A DNA stretch of 64,000 nt from Pelagovum pacificum (lineage in GTDB: Bacteria; Pseudomonadota; Alphaproteobacteria; Rhodobacterales; Rhodobacteraceae). Of the stretch, positions 1 through 8,004 are shown piece by piece (positions within the stretch are counted from its first letter, which is position 1; every line of letters starts with the position of its first letter). The stretch spans positions 3,104,501 through 3,168,500 of the forward strand of contig NZ_CP065915.1 of the NCBI RefSeq assembly GCF_016134045.1. Direction: 5' to 3'. The notes under the pieces were generated by a model that had not been told where the DNA came from, did not search any database, and worked only from the letters and a program-made list of their open reading frames with translations. A program made the position numbers and the translations under genes.

Positions 1-391
1 CGGCGTCTTCACCTTCGGCCAGGCGTCCGACATGCTCGAGTTCGCGCCCGAGCCGCGCATCTCCTCCATCATCGACAACTGGTCCCCCTACTACATCGAG
101 CGGGTCCAGATGCTGATGGACGGCGAGTGGGAAAGCACCGACACCTGGGGCGGCATCGGCTCCGGCATGGTCGGCATCGGTGAGATCACCGAGGCGGTCC
201 CGGAAGAGGTCCGCGCCTCCGCCGAGGAGCTCATCGCCTCCATCGGCTCCGGCGAGTACCACCCGTTCACCGGCCCGATCAACCGGCAGGACGGGTCCGA
301 ATGGCTGGCCGAAGGCGAGACCGCCGACGACGGCACCCTGCTCGGCATGGACTTCTACGTCGAAGGCATCACCGGCGAGATCCCGCAGTAA
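1..391 (+). CDS. BMP-family ABC transporter substrate-binding protein, C-terminal part
   Basis: Only the last 129 residues are in the window; the frame is open from base 2, so the gene begins upstream. BMP/PnrA-type proteins are periplasmic binding lipoproteins or Tat-exported proteins that deliver nucleosides or purines to YufO/P/Q-type importers. The end has the family layout seen in the full-length paralogue at 41851-42939: a late helix (AEELIASIGSGEYHPFTGPI) matching that protein's ETLASITDGSFSPFAGPL, then a D/G-rich stretch and a final strand (MDFYVEGITGEIPQ against MDWHVAGVTTPLPE). The two copies are clearly divergent. No permease follows, so partner genes, if any, lie upstream of the window. 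An intrinsic terminator follows 24 bases after the stop. Confidence 0.8.
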   Translation, partial: GVFTFGQASDMLEFAPEPRISSIIDNWSPYYIERVQMLMDGEWESTDTWGGIGSGMVGIGEITEAVPEEVRASAEELIASIGSGEYHPFTGPINRQDGSEWLAEGETADDGTLLGMDFYVEGITGEIPQ

Positions 392-414
392 GGCTGCCCC
401 GGATCGAGGCAACG

Positions 415-442
415 CGGCCCGCCCTCACCGGCGGGCCGTTTT
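415..442 (+). terminator. Rho-independent terminator after the BMP gene
   Basis: A perfect 9-bp stem (CGGCCCGCC, 415-423, with GGCGGGCCG, 430-438) and a 6-base loop are followed directly by TTTTC. It lies 24 bases downstream of the BMP-gene stop codon and is well placed to end that transcript. Confidence 0.75.
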
Positions 443-532
443 CGTCGCAAGGGTTTGATTTGGGACGGAAATTCAGCGCGCCGCCGTTCGGACACCTGTC
501 CGAATTTCCCCGCGGGGAAGGGCCGTTTACCT

Positions 533-699
533 CACCGGGTGCGCATTGAACGCGCACCCTACGCCAGGTTCGCAGTCCCCCAGGGTCATCCCAGAGCCCG
601 TAGGGTGCGCGCTCGATGCGCACCCCGACCGTGCGACCATACCCACCGGGGACGTCCCTACCGCGCCACCGGGTGCGCATTGAACGCGCACCCTACGCC
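533..699. repeat. Three copies of a GGGTGCGC/GCGCACCC palindromic repeat
   Basis: The gene-free stretch 392-769 between the BMP gene and arsH holds a terminator and three copies of a palindrome with 8-bp arms GGGTGCGC and GCGCACCC and a 7-base loop: 537-559 (loop ATTGAAC), 603-625 (loop GCTCGAT) and 671-693 (loop ATTGAAC). The first and third lie in a longer identical block (CACCGGGTGCG... ...ACCCTACGCC, 533-565 and 667-699). The middle one is in opposite orientation, with CGTA before it where the others have TACG after. A fourth copy is at 18175-18197. I see no gene in this interval; short frames here have repeat-derived, R/A/P-rich translations. Confidence 0.85.
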
Positions 700-769
700 G
701 GGCCCGCCGTCTCACCGGGTCGGCATCGTATCCATACCCGACCGCACGCCCGTCCCCACCGCTGCGCCC

Positions 770-1477
770 CTACCGCGTCGGCGCCTCGTTCACGCGCGTC
801 ATAAGCTCTTCCGCGCTTTCCTTCCGCTCGCTGTAACGATCCGTCAGGTGGGGCGAGATCTCCCGCGTCAGGAGGGTGAACTTCACCAGTTCCTCCATCA
901 CGTCGACCACACGGTCATAAAGCGCGGAGGGCTTCATCCGACCGTCCTCGTCGAACTCCTTCCACGCCTTCGGGACGGAGGACTGGTTCGGGATCGTGAT
1001 CATCCGCATCCAGCGGCCGAGGATGCGCATCTGGCTCACCGCGTTAAAGCTCTGCGATCCGCCCGAGACCTGCATCACCGCCAGCGTGCGGCCCTGCGTC
1101 GGGCGGACGGCGCCCATCGACAGCGGGATCCAGTCGATCTGGCTCTTCATCACGCCGGTCATCGCCCCGTGGCGTTCGGGACTGGTCCAGACCATGCCCT
1201 CCGACCATTGCGCGAGGTCGCGCAGCTCCTTCACCTTCGGGTGGTCGGCGGGCGCATCGTCGGGCAGCGGCAGCCCGTTGGCATGGAAGACCCGCGTCTC
1301 GCAGCCGAAATGGCGCAGCAGCCGCTCGGCCTCCAGCGTCAGGAACCGGCTATAGGACCGCTCCCGCAGCGACCCGTAAAGCAGCAGGATCCGCGGCGGA
1401 TGGGTGAACCGCTCGGCCGTCAGGCGTTCGATCGAGGGAATGCGCGCGGCATCGGTGAGGTTCGGCATATCGTTCAT
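770..1477 (-). CDS. arsH: ArsH, NADPH-dependent FMN reductase (organoarsenical oxidase family)
   Basis: 235 residues, the usual ArsH length. ArsH proteins are flavodoxin-fold FMN enzymes that oxidise trivalent methylarsenicals or reduce quinones and metals using NADPH. The FMN phosphate loop [10 protein letters not shown] is near residue 35, and the family-typical segments [31 protein letters not shown] and [15 protein letters not shown] follow in order. The start ATG overlaps the stop of the upstream arsR by four bases (1474-1477), so the two are co-transcribed and probably translationally coupled. No arsenite pump or arsenate reductase gene is nearby, so this is a minimal arsR-arsH unit. 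The gene runs into the palindromic-repeat region on its 3' side. Confidence 0.92.
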   Translation of the reverse strand: MNDMPNLTDAARIPSIERLTAERFTHPPRILLLYGSLRERSYSRFLTLEAERLLRHFGCETRVFHANGLPLPDDAPADHPKVKELRDLAQWSEGMVWTSPERHGAMTGVMKSQIDWIPLSMGAVRPTQGRTLAVMQVSGGSQSFNAVSQMRILGRWMRMITIPNQSSVPKAWKEFDEDGRMKPSALYDRVVDVMEELVKFTLLTREISPHLTDRYSERKESAEELMTRVNEAPTR

Positions 1478-1812
1478 CGGGTAGCATCCGTCGGGAGGGG
1501 AATTTCGGTCAGGCAGAGGCCGGGCGCGCCCCCGCAGCAGTCGTTGACGAGAAAGCCGATCAGATCGGACAGCGTGTCGAAGCGGATGCGGTAGCGTACG
1601 AAGCGCCCTTCCCGGTCCGACGTCACGAGTCCCCCCCGTTCGAGGTGGGACAGGTGAAACGCCAGCCGCGAGGAGCTGACCCCGCCGACAGCCTCGCCCA
1701 GCAGACCCGCTGTCATCCCCTCCGGCCCCGCGGACACCAGCGCGCGCACGATCTGAAGTCGCGTCTCCTGCGACAGGGCCCCGAAGGCCGATATGGCGGC
1801 ATGTTCATTCAT
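1474..1812 (-). CDS. arsR: ArsR-family metalloregulatory repressor
   Basis: 112 residues from the ATG at 1812 ([18 protein letters not shown]); an upstream in-frame ATG exists, but the family start fits 1812. It is a winged-helix repressor expected to leave DNA when arsenite binds. The recognition region is about residues 35-62 ([20 protein letters not shown]) and the beta-wing [16 protein letters not shown] follows. Three cysteines in a C-terminal [11 protein letters not shown] segment (Cys92, Cys93, Cys100) are the likely As(III) ligands, as in other ArsR proteins with a C-terminal CCGG site. It is the first gene of the arsR-arsH operon and probably represses it through the dyad just upstream of its start. 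Confidence 0.88.
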   Translation of the reverse strand: MNEHAAISAFGALSQETRLQIVRALVSAGPEGMTAGLLGEAVGGVSSSRLAFHLSHLERGGLVTSDREGRFVRYRIRFDTLSDLIGFLVNDCCGGAPGLCLTEIPLPTDATR

Positions 1813-1815
1813 CGT

Positions 1816-1839
1816 CTCAACATGTCTTGAGATATTGAG
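1816..1839 (-). promoter_or_regulatory. Putative ArsR operator
   Basis: Just upstream of arsR lies CTCAACATGTCTTGAGATATTGAG. The first 16 bases are an inverted repeat (CTCAA, 6-base spacer, TTGAG) and a second TTGAG follows four bases later. AT-rich dyads of this type next to the start codon are typical ArsR-family operators. Operator assignment is inference from position and symmetry. Confidence 0.45.
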
Positions 1840-1924
1840 GCGGGTTAGCATAGTCAAGCCGCCCCCTGTATTGCCCGGCGCCGACCCTATATGGTCCGGC
1901 AGGCTGCTTAACCGGGAGAGACCC

Positions 1925-2680
1925 ATGACCGCCCTGACATCCGAAGGCCAGAAACTGGCGTCCGACGCCGCCGAGCGTCATGGCGTGAGCGCCGGCGCGG
2001 CGGAGGCAGTCCTGACCGCCCTCGCGCAGAGCGGCGGCACGCAGGCGCAGTTCAACCACCCCGAGCTCGGCGGCATGGGCCAGTGGTCGCGCGGCGGCAT
2101 GCTGATGATCGGCGACATGTTCAACAACGGCCTGAAGGCGAAGGTCGACGCGCTGTGCTCCGACCTTTCCGGCGGCATGCAGGGTGTCGAGGTCACCAAG
2201 GGCGGCGGCGCCGGGGGGCCGTGGGGCGGCTGGCCGCAGGAGCTTGGCCGCGCCGGAGCCACCGGTGCGCAGAACGGCGTGCGCTACGCGGTTTTCCCCG
2301 AGACGCGACGGCTGGCCATCGACGATGGCGGGCAGATGGCGGTCTACGACACCGGCGAGCATGTGATCGGCGGCGTCTCTCAGCAGCAGGGCTCTGGCAG
2401 GACGCTGACCTTCACCAGCCAACTCGGGACCGTCCGGGTCGAGGACCTGACCCGCGTCGCCGGGGTGGAGACGTCGCCCGATGCAACGTCCGGGCCGGAT
2501 CGGGACACGCCGGTCGAGGCAGCGCTCGCCGACCAGACGCCGGCCCCCGCCGCCGCGAGCGCACAGGCCGGTGACGATCCGATCGCGATGCTGGAGCGGC
2601 TGGCGAAGCTGCGGGATGCGGGCATCCTGTCGGCCGAGGAGTTCGACGCCAAGAAGGCCGAACTCCTGTCCCGCATCTGA
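1925..2680 (+). CDS. SHOCT domain-containing protein, function unknown
   Basis: 251 residues from the ATG at 1925, which follows a purine-rich GGGAGAGA ribosome site; a longer in-frame extension overlaps the arsR operator and was not used. The last 34 residues (from DDPIAMLERLAKL) form a SHOCT domain, a short helical hairpin usually found at C-termini and thought to mediate oligomerisation. Residues 1-190 contain Gly-rich turns and alternating beta-like segments (TLTFTSQLGTVRVEDLTRV) and I do not recognise a family. An Ala/Pro/Asp-rich linker (about 190-217) joins the parts. No signal peptide or membrane segment is seen, so it is probably cytoplasmic. It is divergent from arsR with a 112-bp gap. 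Confidence 0.75.
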   Translation: MTALTSEGQKLASDAAERHGVSAGAAEAVLTALAQSGGTQAQFNHPELGGMGQWSRGGMLMIGDMFNNGLKAKVDALCSDLSGGMQGVEVTKGGGAGGPWGGWPQELGRAGATGAQNGVRYAVFPETRRLAIDDGGQMAVYDTGEHVIGGVSQQQGSGRTLTFTSQLGTVRVEDLTRVAGVETSPDATSGPDRDTPVEAALADQTPAPAAASAQAGDDPIAMLERLAKLRDAGILSAEEFDAKKAELLSRI

Positions 2681-2732
2681 CACTGCTTCGGTCAGCCGGC
2701 CCCGAACGGATGGCCGACCGACTCCGCCGCGC

Positions 2733-3176
2733 TCAGGCCTGATACATTCGCATGCCGGGCGCGGAATTGCGGAACGCCTCGAACCGCTCGGCCAGCAACT
2801 GGGTGATCGGCGGGATGTCCCGCAACGAGATCATGCCCACCACCTGCCCGTCCCGCTCGACGGGCAGGTGACGGAAGCGGCCCTTGCTCATCACCAGAAG
2901 CGCCTCGGCAAGAGTCGCCTCGGGCGGGGCGGTCACCGGGTCGGGGGTCATGATTTCTTCGGCCGTCGTCTCCGTCAGGCTGGCGTTGGCGCAGATGGCG
3001 CGGCGGATGATGTCGCGCTCCGTGACGATTCCGATCAGCTTGCCCGCCGGGTCGAGCACGGCGACCGCGCCGATCTCGTGGTCGTCCATCACCTGCGCGA
3101 TGACCCGGACGTTGGTGGCCGGGGTCACGGAGTGAAGCGGTCTTTCTCCAATGGCATCAATCAAAGTCTTAGGCAT
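2733..3176 (-). CDS. CBS-domain pair protein
   Basis: 147 residues comprising two CBS motifs (about 12-66 and 76-132) and little else. Such free-standing Bateman modules bind adenosyl nucleotides and act as energy or redox sensors on unidentified partners. Diagnostic segments are VIAQVMDDHEIGAVAVLD and GKLIGIVTERDIIRRAI in the first repeat, and IMTPDPVTAPPEATLAEAL with GQVVGMISLRDI in the second. No catalytic domain is attached. It is convergent with the SHOCT gene and divergent from the aldo/keto reductase gene, so it is probably monocistronic. Confidence 0.88.
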   Translation of the reverse strand: MPKTLIDAIGERPLHSVTPATNVRVIAQVMDDHEIGAVAVLDPAGKLIGIVTERDIIRRAICANASLTETTAEEIMTPDPVTAPPEATLAEALLVMSKGRFRHLPVERDGQVVGMISLRDIPPITQLLAERFEAFRNSAPGMRMYQA

Positions 3177-3292
3177 TTCAAATAAATCCGTCTTTCAAAC
3201 ACGGCGACGGTAACATCCGGATGACCGGCTGCGAAGCAGGGATTTCCAGACCGGGACTTCCTTTGGATCGCGGCGCGTGGCAGCTTGCGCGC

Positions 3293-4234
3293 ATGACCCA
3301 GACACACACGCTCAGAACCCTGTCCGGCAAGCCGCTCTCGGACCTCACCTTCGGCACGATGCAGTTCGGCGCCGGGGCCGATGAGGCGGAAAGCCGCGCC
3401 ATGTACGATGCCTGCCGGGCGGCCGGCATCAACCATTTCGATACCGCCGTCGGCTATGCGGAGGGCGAGTCCGAGCGCATCGTCGGCCCCTTCGTGAAAG
3501 CGGAGCGGGAGGATGTCTTCCTCGCCACCAAGGTGGCGTTCGCCGGGGGCGCGGGCCGCGACAACATCCGCAAGCAGTTCGACCAGTGCCGCTCTCAGCT
3601 CGGCATGGACTCGGTCGATCTGCTCTACATTCACCGCTGGGATGGCGAGACGGCGCTGGAAGAGACGTTCTCGACCCTCGCCGAGATGCAGGAGCAAGGC
3701 GCGATCCGTCATATCGGCGTGTCGAACTTCGCCGCGTGGCAGGTGATGAAGGCGCAGGCCGTCGCGCAGACGCTGGGAACGCGGATCGACGCGCTCCAGC
3801 CGATGTTCTCGCTGGTGAAGCGGCAGGCCGAGGTCGAGCTGTTCCCGATGGCCAACGACCAGGGCATCGGCATCTTCCCCTATTCGCCGCTCGGCGGCGG
3901 CCTTCTGACCGGCAAGTACGCGCGCGGCGAAAGCGGGCGGCTGACCGAGAACGAGATGTATCGCAAGCGCTACGACGTGGACTGGATGCGCAAGGCCGCG
4001 GAGTCGCTGTCCGACATCGCAGAAGAGCTTGGCACGCACCCTGCGACGCTTGCCGTGGCGTGGGTCGCGGCGCACCCGAACGGCCCTTCGCCGATCATTT
4101 CGGCCCGGTCGATGGCGCAGCTCGAACCGTCGCTAGCGGCATCGGACTTCGCGATGGACGGTGCGCTGTTCGCACGCCTCGCCGCGCTGACGCCGGCACC
4201 GCCGCCCGCGACGGACCGGCTGGAGGAAGCATGA
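3293..4234 (+). CDS. Aldo/keto reductase
   Basis: 313 residues from the ATG at 3293; the frame extends 24 codons upstream but the family N-terminus (RTLSGKPLSDLTFGTMQFG) fits this start. NAD(P)H-dependent TIM-barrel oxidoreductase. The catalytic tetrad is visible: Asp and Tyr in FDTAVGYAEGESE, Lys in FLATKVAF and His in LLYIHRWD. The cofactor-end segments FSPLGGGLLTGKY-like (YSPLGGGLLTGKYARGE) and PIISARSMAQLEPSLAA are in place. Substrate cannot be told from sequence. The stop overlaps the start of the next flavoprotein gene by four bases (ATGA), so the two form an operon and may act on related amine or aldehyde substrates. Confidence 0.88.
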   Translation: MTQTHTLRTLSGKPLSDLTFGTMQFGAGADEAESRAMYDACRAAGINHFDTAVGYAEGESERIVGPFVKAEREDVFLATKVAFAGGAGRDNIRKQFDQCRSQLGMDSVDLLYIHRWDGETALEETFSTLAEMQEQGAIRHIGVSNFAAWQVMKAQAVAQTLGTRIDALQPMFSLVKRQAEVELFPMANDQGIGIFPYSPLGGGLLTGKYARGESGRLTENEMYRKRYDVDWMRKAAESLSDIAEELGTHPATLAVAWVAAHPNGPSPIISARSMAQLEPSLAASDFAMDGALFARLAALTPAPPPATDRLEEA

Positions 4235-5307
4235 CCGACTTCCTCGTCGTCGGCGGCGGCATCGCAGGCGCTTCTGCCGGCGCGCGGCTGTCGGAATTCG
4301 GCACGGTCACGCTGCTGGAGCGGGAAAGTTCGCTCGGCTACCACGCCTCGGGCCGGTCCGCCGCGCTTTACGAGGCGAATTACGGCCTGCCGACGACCGT
4401 CGCGCTGAACGTCGCCAGCCGGGACGAGCTGTGGTCGCGCGAGGTGCTGTCGCCGCGCGGGCTGCTGCTGCTCGGCAAGGCGGACGAGGCGGAGGCGTTC
4501 GAGGACGAGCGCCGGAAGATGAAGCTGGAGACGCTCGGCCGCAACGAGGCGCTCGACCTCGTGCCGATCCTTGCCGGTGACGTCGAGCGGTTCGCCTACG
4601 ATTCCGAGGCCTGGGACATCGACACCGAGAAGTTGCTGCGCGGCTTCGCGCGGGAGATCACCGATGCCGGCGGGACAATCGTCACCGGGGCGACGGTCAG
4701 CGGCATCCGCAGGACCGCGACCGGCTGGGCCGTGACGGCGGGCGAGACCTACGAGGCGAAGGTGCTGATCAACGCGGCGGGCGCATGGGTCGACGGGATC
4801 GCCCGGATGGCCGGGATCGCGCCGCTCGGCGTGACGCCCTACCGCCGGTCGATGGCGCGCATTCCCGCGCCGGGCGGGCATGACGTGTCGCGCTGGCCGA
4901 TGACCTTCGGCGCGGGAGAGTCTTGGTATTCCAAGCCCGACGCGGGCGCGCTCATCGTGTCCCCCTGCGAGGAGCACGCGGCGGAACCGCACGACGCCTG
5001 GGCCGACGACATGGTGCTGGCCGAGGGGCTGGCCCGCTACGAGGCCTACATGACCGAGCCGGTGACGCGGATGCTGGCGAACTGGGCGGGCTTGCGGACC
5101 TTCTCGCCGGACCGAAGCCTCGTGCTCGGCCCTTCGCCGCAGGACCGCAGCTTCGTCTGGAGCGCCTGCCAGGGCGGGTACGGCTTCCAGACCTCGGCAG
5201 CGGCGAGCCGGCTGGTGGCGGACCTCGTCGCGGGCCGGGCGCCGGAACTTGACGCTGATGTGGTCGCGGCGCTGGTGCCGGACCGTTTCGAAAAGGCCTT
5301 TTCATGA
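4231..5307 (+). CDS. FAD-dependent oxidoreductase of the DAO (D-amino-acid/glycine oxidase) family
   Basis: 358 residues. The N-terminus has the dinucleotide-binding motif VVGGGIAGASAGARL and the acidic end of strand 2 (LLERES), then the FAD-contact segment YHASGRSAALYEANYG. A C-terminal motif near residue 300 (WAGLRTFSPDRSLVLG) and GGYGFQTSAAASRLVADLV complete the DAO fold. Members oxidise secondary or D-amino acids to imino acids. Soluble; no signal peptide. The start overlaps the aldo/keto reductase stop by four bases, and its own stop overlaps the next start by four bases, so 3293-6089 is a tightly coupled three-gene operon. The natural substrate is unknown. Confidence 0.87.
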   Translation: MTDFLVVGGGIAGASAGARLSEFGTVTLLERESSLGYHASGRSAALYEANYGLPTTVALNVASRDELWSREVLSPRGLLLLGKADEAEAFEDERRKMKLETLGRNEALDLVPILAGDVERFAYDSEAWDIDTEKLLRGFAREITDAGGTIVTGATVSGIRRTATGWAVTAGETYEAKVLINAAGAWVDGIARMAGIAPLGVTPYRRSMARIPAPGGHDVSRWPMTFGAGESWYSKPDAGALIVSPCEEHAAEPHDAWADDMVLAEGLARYEAYMTEPVTRMLANWAGLRTFSPDRSLVLGPSPQDRSFVWSACQGGYGFQTSAAASRLVADLVAGRAPELDADVVAALVPDRFEKAFS

Positions 5308-6089
5308 AGATGTTCCGCCGGGCCCTGCTGGCCCTTCCCCTGCTTGCGCTCGTGGCCTGCGGCGGCGCCCGCGCACCCGAGCCGGTAAGCTACCACGGCT
5401 CGTTGCGCGGCTACACGGACAACGACCCGCACGACTGGACGCGGTCGCCCTACGGGCTGGAGGTGCACGGCACCGACGCCTCTCGGCACAACGGTCCGAT
5501 CGACTGGCGCGCGGCGGCGGCGAACGGCATGTCCTTCGTCTGGATCAAGGCGACCGAGGGTGGCGACCGGCTGGACCCGGCGTTTCATCGCAACTGGGAA
5601 GGCGCGGCGCAGGCGGGCATTCCGCGCGGCGCCTACCACGTCTTCTACTTCTGCCGCTCGGCCGCCGAACAGGCGGAGTGGTTCATCCGCAACGTGCCGC
5701 GCACCCCGGGGGCGATGCCGCCGGTGCTTGACGTGGAGTGGACGCCTCTGTCGCCCACCTGCACGATCCGCCCACCGAAGGAGCAGCTCTGGCCCGAATT
5801 GCGGACGTTCCTGCGGATGCTGGAGCAGCACTACGGCACGCGGCCGGTGATCTACACGGTCCCCGACCTGTTCGACGAGCGGGACATGAACCAGTTCGGC
5901 GGCTACGAATACTGGCTGCGCTCGACCGCCGCCCACCCGTCGGAGCGCTATCCGGGCACGCCGTGGACCTTCTGGCAATACACCAGCACGGCGGTCGGTC
6001 CGGGCTTCCAGAGCGAGCTCGACCTCAACGCGTTCAACGGCAACGCGGCGGGCTTCGCGCAGTGGTTCGCCCGGCGACAGGTGCCCTGA
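5304..6089 (+). CDS. Glycoside hydrolase family 25 (lysozyme-like) lipoprotein
   Basis: 261 residues. The first 20 residues form a lipoprotein signal peptide with lipobox LVAC (Cys19), so the mature protein should be acylated and membrane-anchored. The rest is a GH25 (Chalaropsis-type muramidase) barrel: GTDASRHNGPIDW at the N-terminal active-site strand, FVWIKATEGG, GAYHVFYF, and the catalytic pair in PPVLDVEW, then VIYTVPDLF and WTFWQYTS. It probably cleaves the MurNAc-GlcNAc bond of peptidoglycan during wall remodelling. The gene overlaps the upstream flavoprotein gene by four bases, an odd pairing that may only reflect shared transcription. Confidence 0.9.
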   Translation: MKMFRRALLALPLLALVACGGARAPEPVSYHGSLRGYTDNDPHDWTRSPYGLEVHGTDASRHNGPIDWRAAAANGMSFVWIKATEGGDRLDPAFHRNWEGAAQAGIPRGAYHVFYFCRSAAEQAEWFIRNVPRTPGAMPPVLDVEWTPLSPTCTIRPPKEQLWPELRTFLRMLEQHYGTRPVIYTVPDLFDERDMNQFGGYEYWLRSTAAHPSERYPGTPWTFWQYTSTAVGPGFQSELDLNAFNGNAAGFAQWFARRQVP

Positions 6090-6142
6090 GCGTCGTCACG
6101 CAAAGGTTGTGAGCGGGGGGCGCACCGTGCCACTGATCGGGC

Positions 6143-6901
6143 ATGGTGAAGGCCGACCCGCTCATCCCCTACGCGCCCCTCGGGACGCTGAAGCCCTTTG
6201 CGCCCGGTCTCTGGACGGCGGATGGCGGCGTGATCCGGATGGCCTACGGCGGTTTCAGCCTGCCCTTCACCACGCGCATGGTCGTCGCGCCGCTCTCGGG
6301 CGGGGGCCTGTGGGTATGGTCACCGATCGCGCCGACGGAGCAGTTGCTGGCCGAGGTCGCGCGGCTCGGGCCGGTGCGGCACATCATCTCTCCGAACGCG
6401 ATCCATTACGCGCATATCCCGGCTTGGGCGGAGGCCTTTCCGGAGGCGAATGTCTGGGCCTCGCCCGGCGTGCGGGAGCGGGCGAAGAGCCAGGGGATCA
6501 CGGTGCGCTTTTCCGACGACCTCGGCGAGCGGCCACCGGGCACTTGGGCGGAAACGCTGGACCAGACGATCTTCGAGGGGTCGCGGCTGCTGCGTGAAGT
6601 CGTCTTCTTCCACCGCGAGAGCCGCACGCTGATCGTCGCCGACCTGATCGAGAACTTCGAGCTGCCGCGCGTCCGGGGCCGGTGGCTGCGGACGCTGATG
6701 CGGATCGGCGGTGTCACGGACCCGGACGGGCAGATGCCGCGCGACCTGCGGCTGTCCTACCTCGGTCGCCGCAAGGCCGCGCGCGCCTCGCTGGAGCGTC
6801 TGCTCGACTGGGCACCGGAGCGCCTGATCCTCGCCCACGGACGCTGCTACGAGCACGACGCGACCGACGAGCTGCGCCGGGCGTTTCGCTGGTTGCTGTG
6901 A
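6143..6901 (+). CDS. DUF4336 domain protein (metallo-beta-lactamase-like fold)
   Basis: 252 residues of the DUF4336 type. The family is distantly related to metallo-beta-lactamase-fold hydrolases. Visible family segments are LWTADGGVIRMAYGG, MVVAPLSGGGLWVWSPI, VRHIISPNAIHYAHIPAW (in place of the usual HxHxDH strand), TLIVADLIENFE and the late ILAHGRCYE. Only some of the canonical metal ligands are present, so catalytic activity is uncertain. It starts 53 bases after the GH25 gene in the same direction and may be read through from it. Immediately after its stop is a 4x7-bp tandem repeat. Confidence 0.8.
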   Translation: MVKADPLIPYAPLGTLKPFAPGLWTADGGVIRMAYGGFSLPFTTRMVVAPLSGGGLWVWSPIAPTEQLLAEVARLGPVRHIISPNAIHYAHIPAWAEAFPEANVWASPGVRERAKSQGITVRFSDDLGERPPGTWAETLDQTIFEGSRLLREVVFFHRESRTLIVADLIENFELPRVRGRWLRTLMRIGGVTDPDGQMPRDLRLSYLGRRKAARASLERLLDWAPERLILAHGRCYEHDATDELRRAFRWLL

Positions 6902-6904
6902 TCC

Positions 6905-6932
6905 GGGAGATGGGAGATGGGAGATGGGAGAT
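6905..6932. repeat. Tandem repeat, four units of GGGAGAT
   Basis: Four perfect copies of the heptamer GGGAGAT run from 6905 to 6932, starting four bases after the DUF4336 stop and about 88 bases before the HNH nuclease start. Short perfect tandem repeats can change length by polymerase slippage. Whether it sits within the HNH promoter or leader is not known. Confidence 0.9.
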
Positions 6933-7019
6933 GCTGCAATCTGATCGAGCGATGAGCTAGCCCCCTGCTCTCAGATAATAAACTCTTGCATCCCTGACCT
7001 CACGGCCTTTCCTGGAATC

Positions 7020-7943
7020 ATGGTCAAACTCGTTCTCCTTCACAAAGCCGACTCGATCTACGAGGATGAACCGGACGTCGTCTATGACTTTCCGCTCTCA
7101 TACTTGAAGGCAGTGAAGGAAGCGGTGGGCGACTGGATCGTCTACTATGAACCAGTGAAGGCCGGGCCGCGTGGCTACTTTGCCGTCGCGAAAATCCAAA
7201 CAGTGATACCGAAGCCCGGTACTGACGGGCGCTTCCTGGCCATGATTGAGCCGGGTACATTTCTCCCCTTCGACAGGGAGGTCCCGCGTCTGCTTGAAGG
7301 ACGTCCGATGGAAATGTCGCTGACTGAGCCCGACGGTACTCCCAAAAGAGGGGGAGCTGTTCAGCTTGCAGTGCGGCGACTGCCGGAAGCTGATTTTGCT
7401 CGCATCGTTAACGTCGGCCTGCCGCAGGAATTGGAGCAGATCGAGGCGAGTCGGTACGATCCGACCGGTCGCGAATTGCATGAAACACTGGATATCTTCG
7501 AGCGGCCAGTGGTCGAACGTCTCATCCGGCGACCGTACCGCGAAGTCGCTTTTCGCCGAAAGGTACGAGAGGCCTATGGCTATCGGTGTGCGATGTCGGG
7601 GCTAATGCTTCGCAACGGCGGCGGACGACCGGAAGTTCAGGCGGCTCACATCAGACCAGTGGAAAGCCATGGCAGCGACTCCGTGAGGAATGGACTGGCA
7701 CTATCGGGAACCCTCCACTGGATGTTCGACCGTGGCCTAATTTCCGTTGCAGACGATTGTGAGACGATACTCGTTTCCCATAATAAGGTACCTGGCGATG
7801 TTGTAGAGCGACTTCTGGTTCCGGACCATAAGCTGGTCAAACCTGATCACCGTCGAAATGCACCCCATCCGGACAATCTTCGCTGGCATCGCGAGAACGT
7901 ATTTGGCCGAGCGCTGACCGGGGACGCTGTTCCCTGGGATTAG
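7020..7943 (+). CDS. HNH endonuclease, COG3440-type putative restriction enzyme
   Basis: 307 residues. The C-terminal half carries an HNH nuclease: FRRKVREAYGYRCAMSG near residue 182, QAAHIRPVESHG with the first His of the HNH motif, NGLALSGTLHWMFDRGLISV with the Asn and last His, and PDNLRWHRENVF at the end. The N-terminal 120 residues (GDWIVYYEPVKAGPRGYFAV, then LAMIEPGTFLPF) look like a small beta-barrel that could be EVE/PUA-like, the kind of domain that reads modified bases in type IV restriction enzymes; that assignment is inference. The gene is noticeably less GC-rich than all its neighbours, stands alone without a methyltransferase, and is bracketed by a tandem repeat and a long hairpin, suggesting recent acquisition and a host-defence role. 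Confidence 0.85.
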   Translation: MVKLVLLHKADSIYEDEPDVVYDFPLSYLKAVKEAVGDWIVYYEPVKAGPRGYFAVAKIQTVIPKPGTDGRFLAMIEPGTFLPFDREVPRLLEGRPMEMSLTEPDGTPKRGGAVQLAVRRLPEADFARIVNVGLPQELEQIEASRYDPTGRELHETLDIFERPVVERLIRRPYREVAFRRKVREAYGYRCAMSGLMLRNGGGRPEVQAAHIRPVESHGSDSVRNGLALSGTLHWMFDRGLISVADDCETILVSHNKVPGDVVERLLVPDHKLVKPDHRRNAPHPDNLRWHRENVFGRALTGDAVPWD

Positions 7944-8004
7944 GCTCCGAAACCAACTCGCTGATCATATCGCCGAAAATCTGACAACGGCTAAAAGCTG
8001 GCAG

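Noticed and set aside
1793..1924. Longer N-terminus for the SHOCT protein (start at 1793)
   Set aside because: It would run through the arsR promoter and operator; the ATG at 1925 has a good ribosome site.
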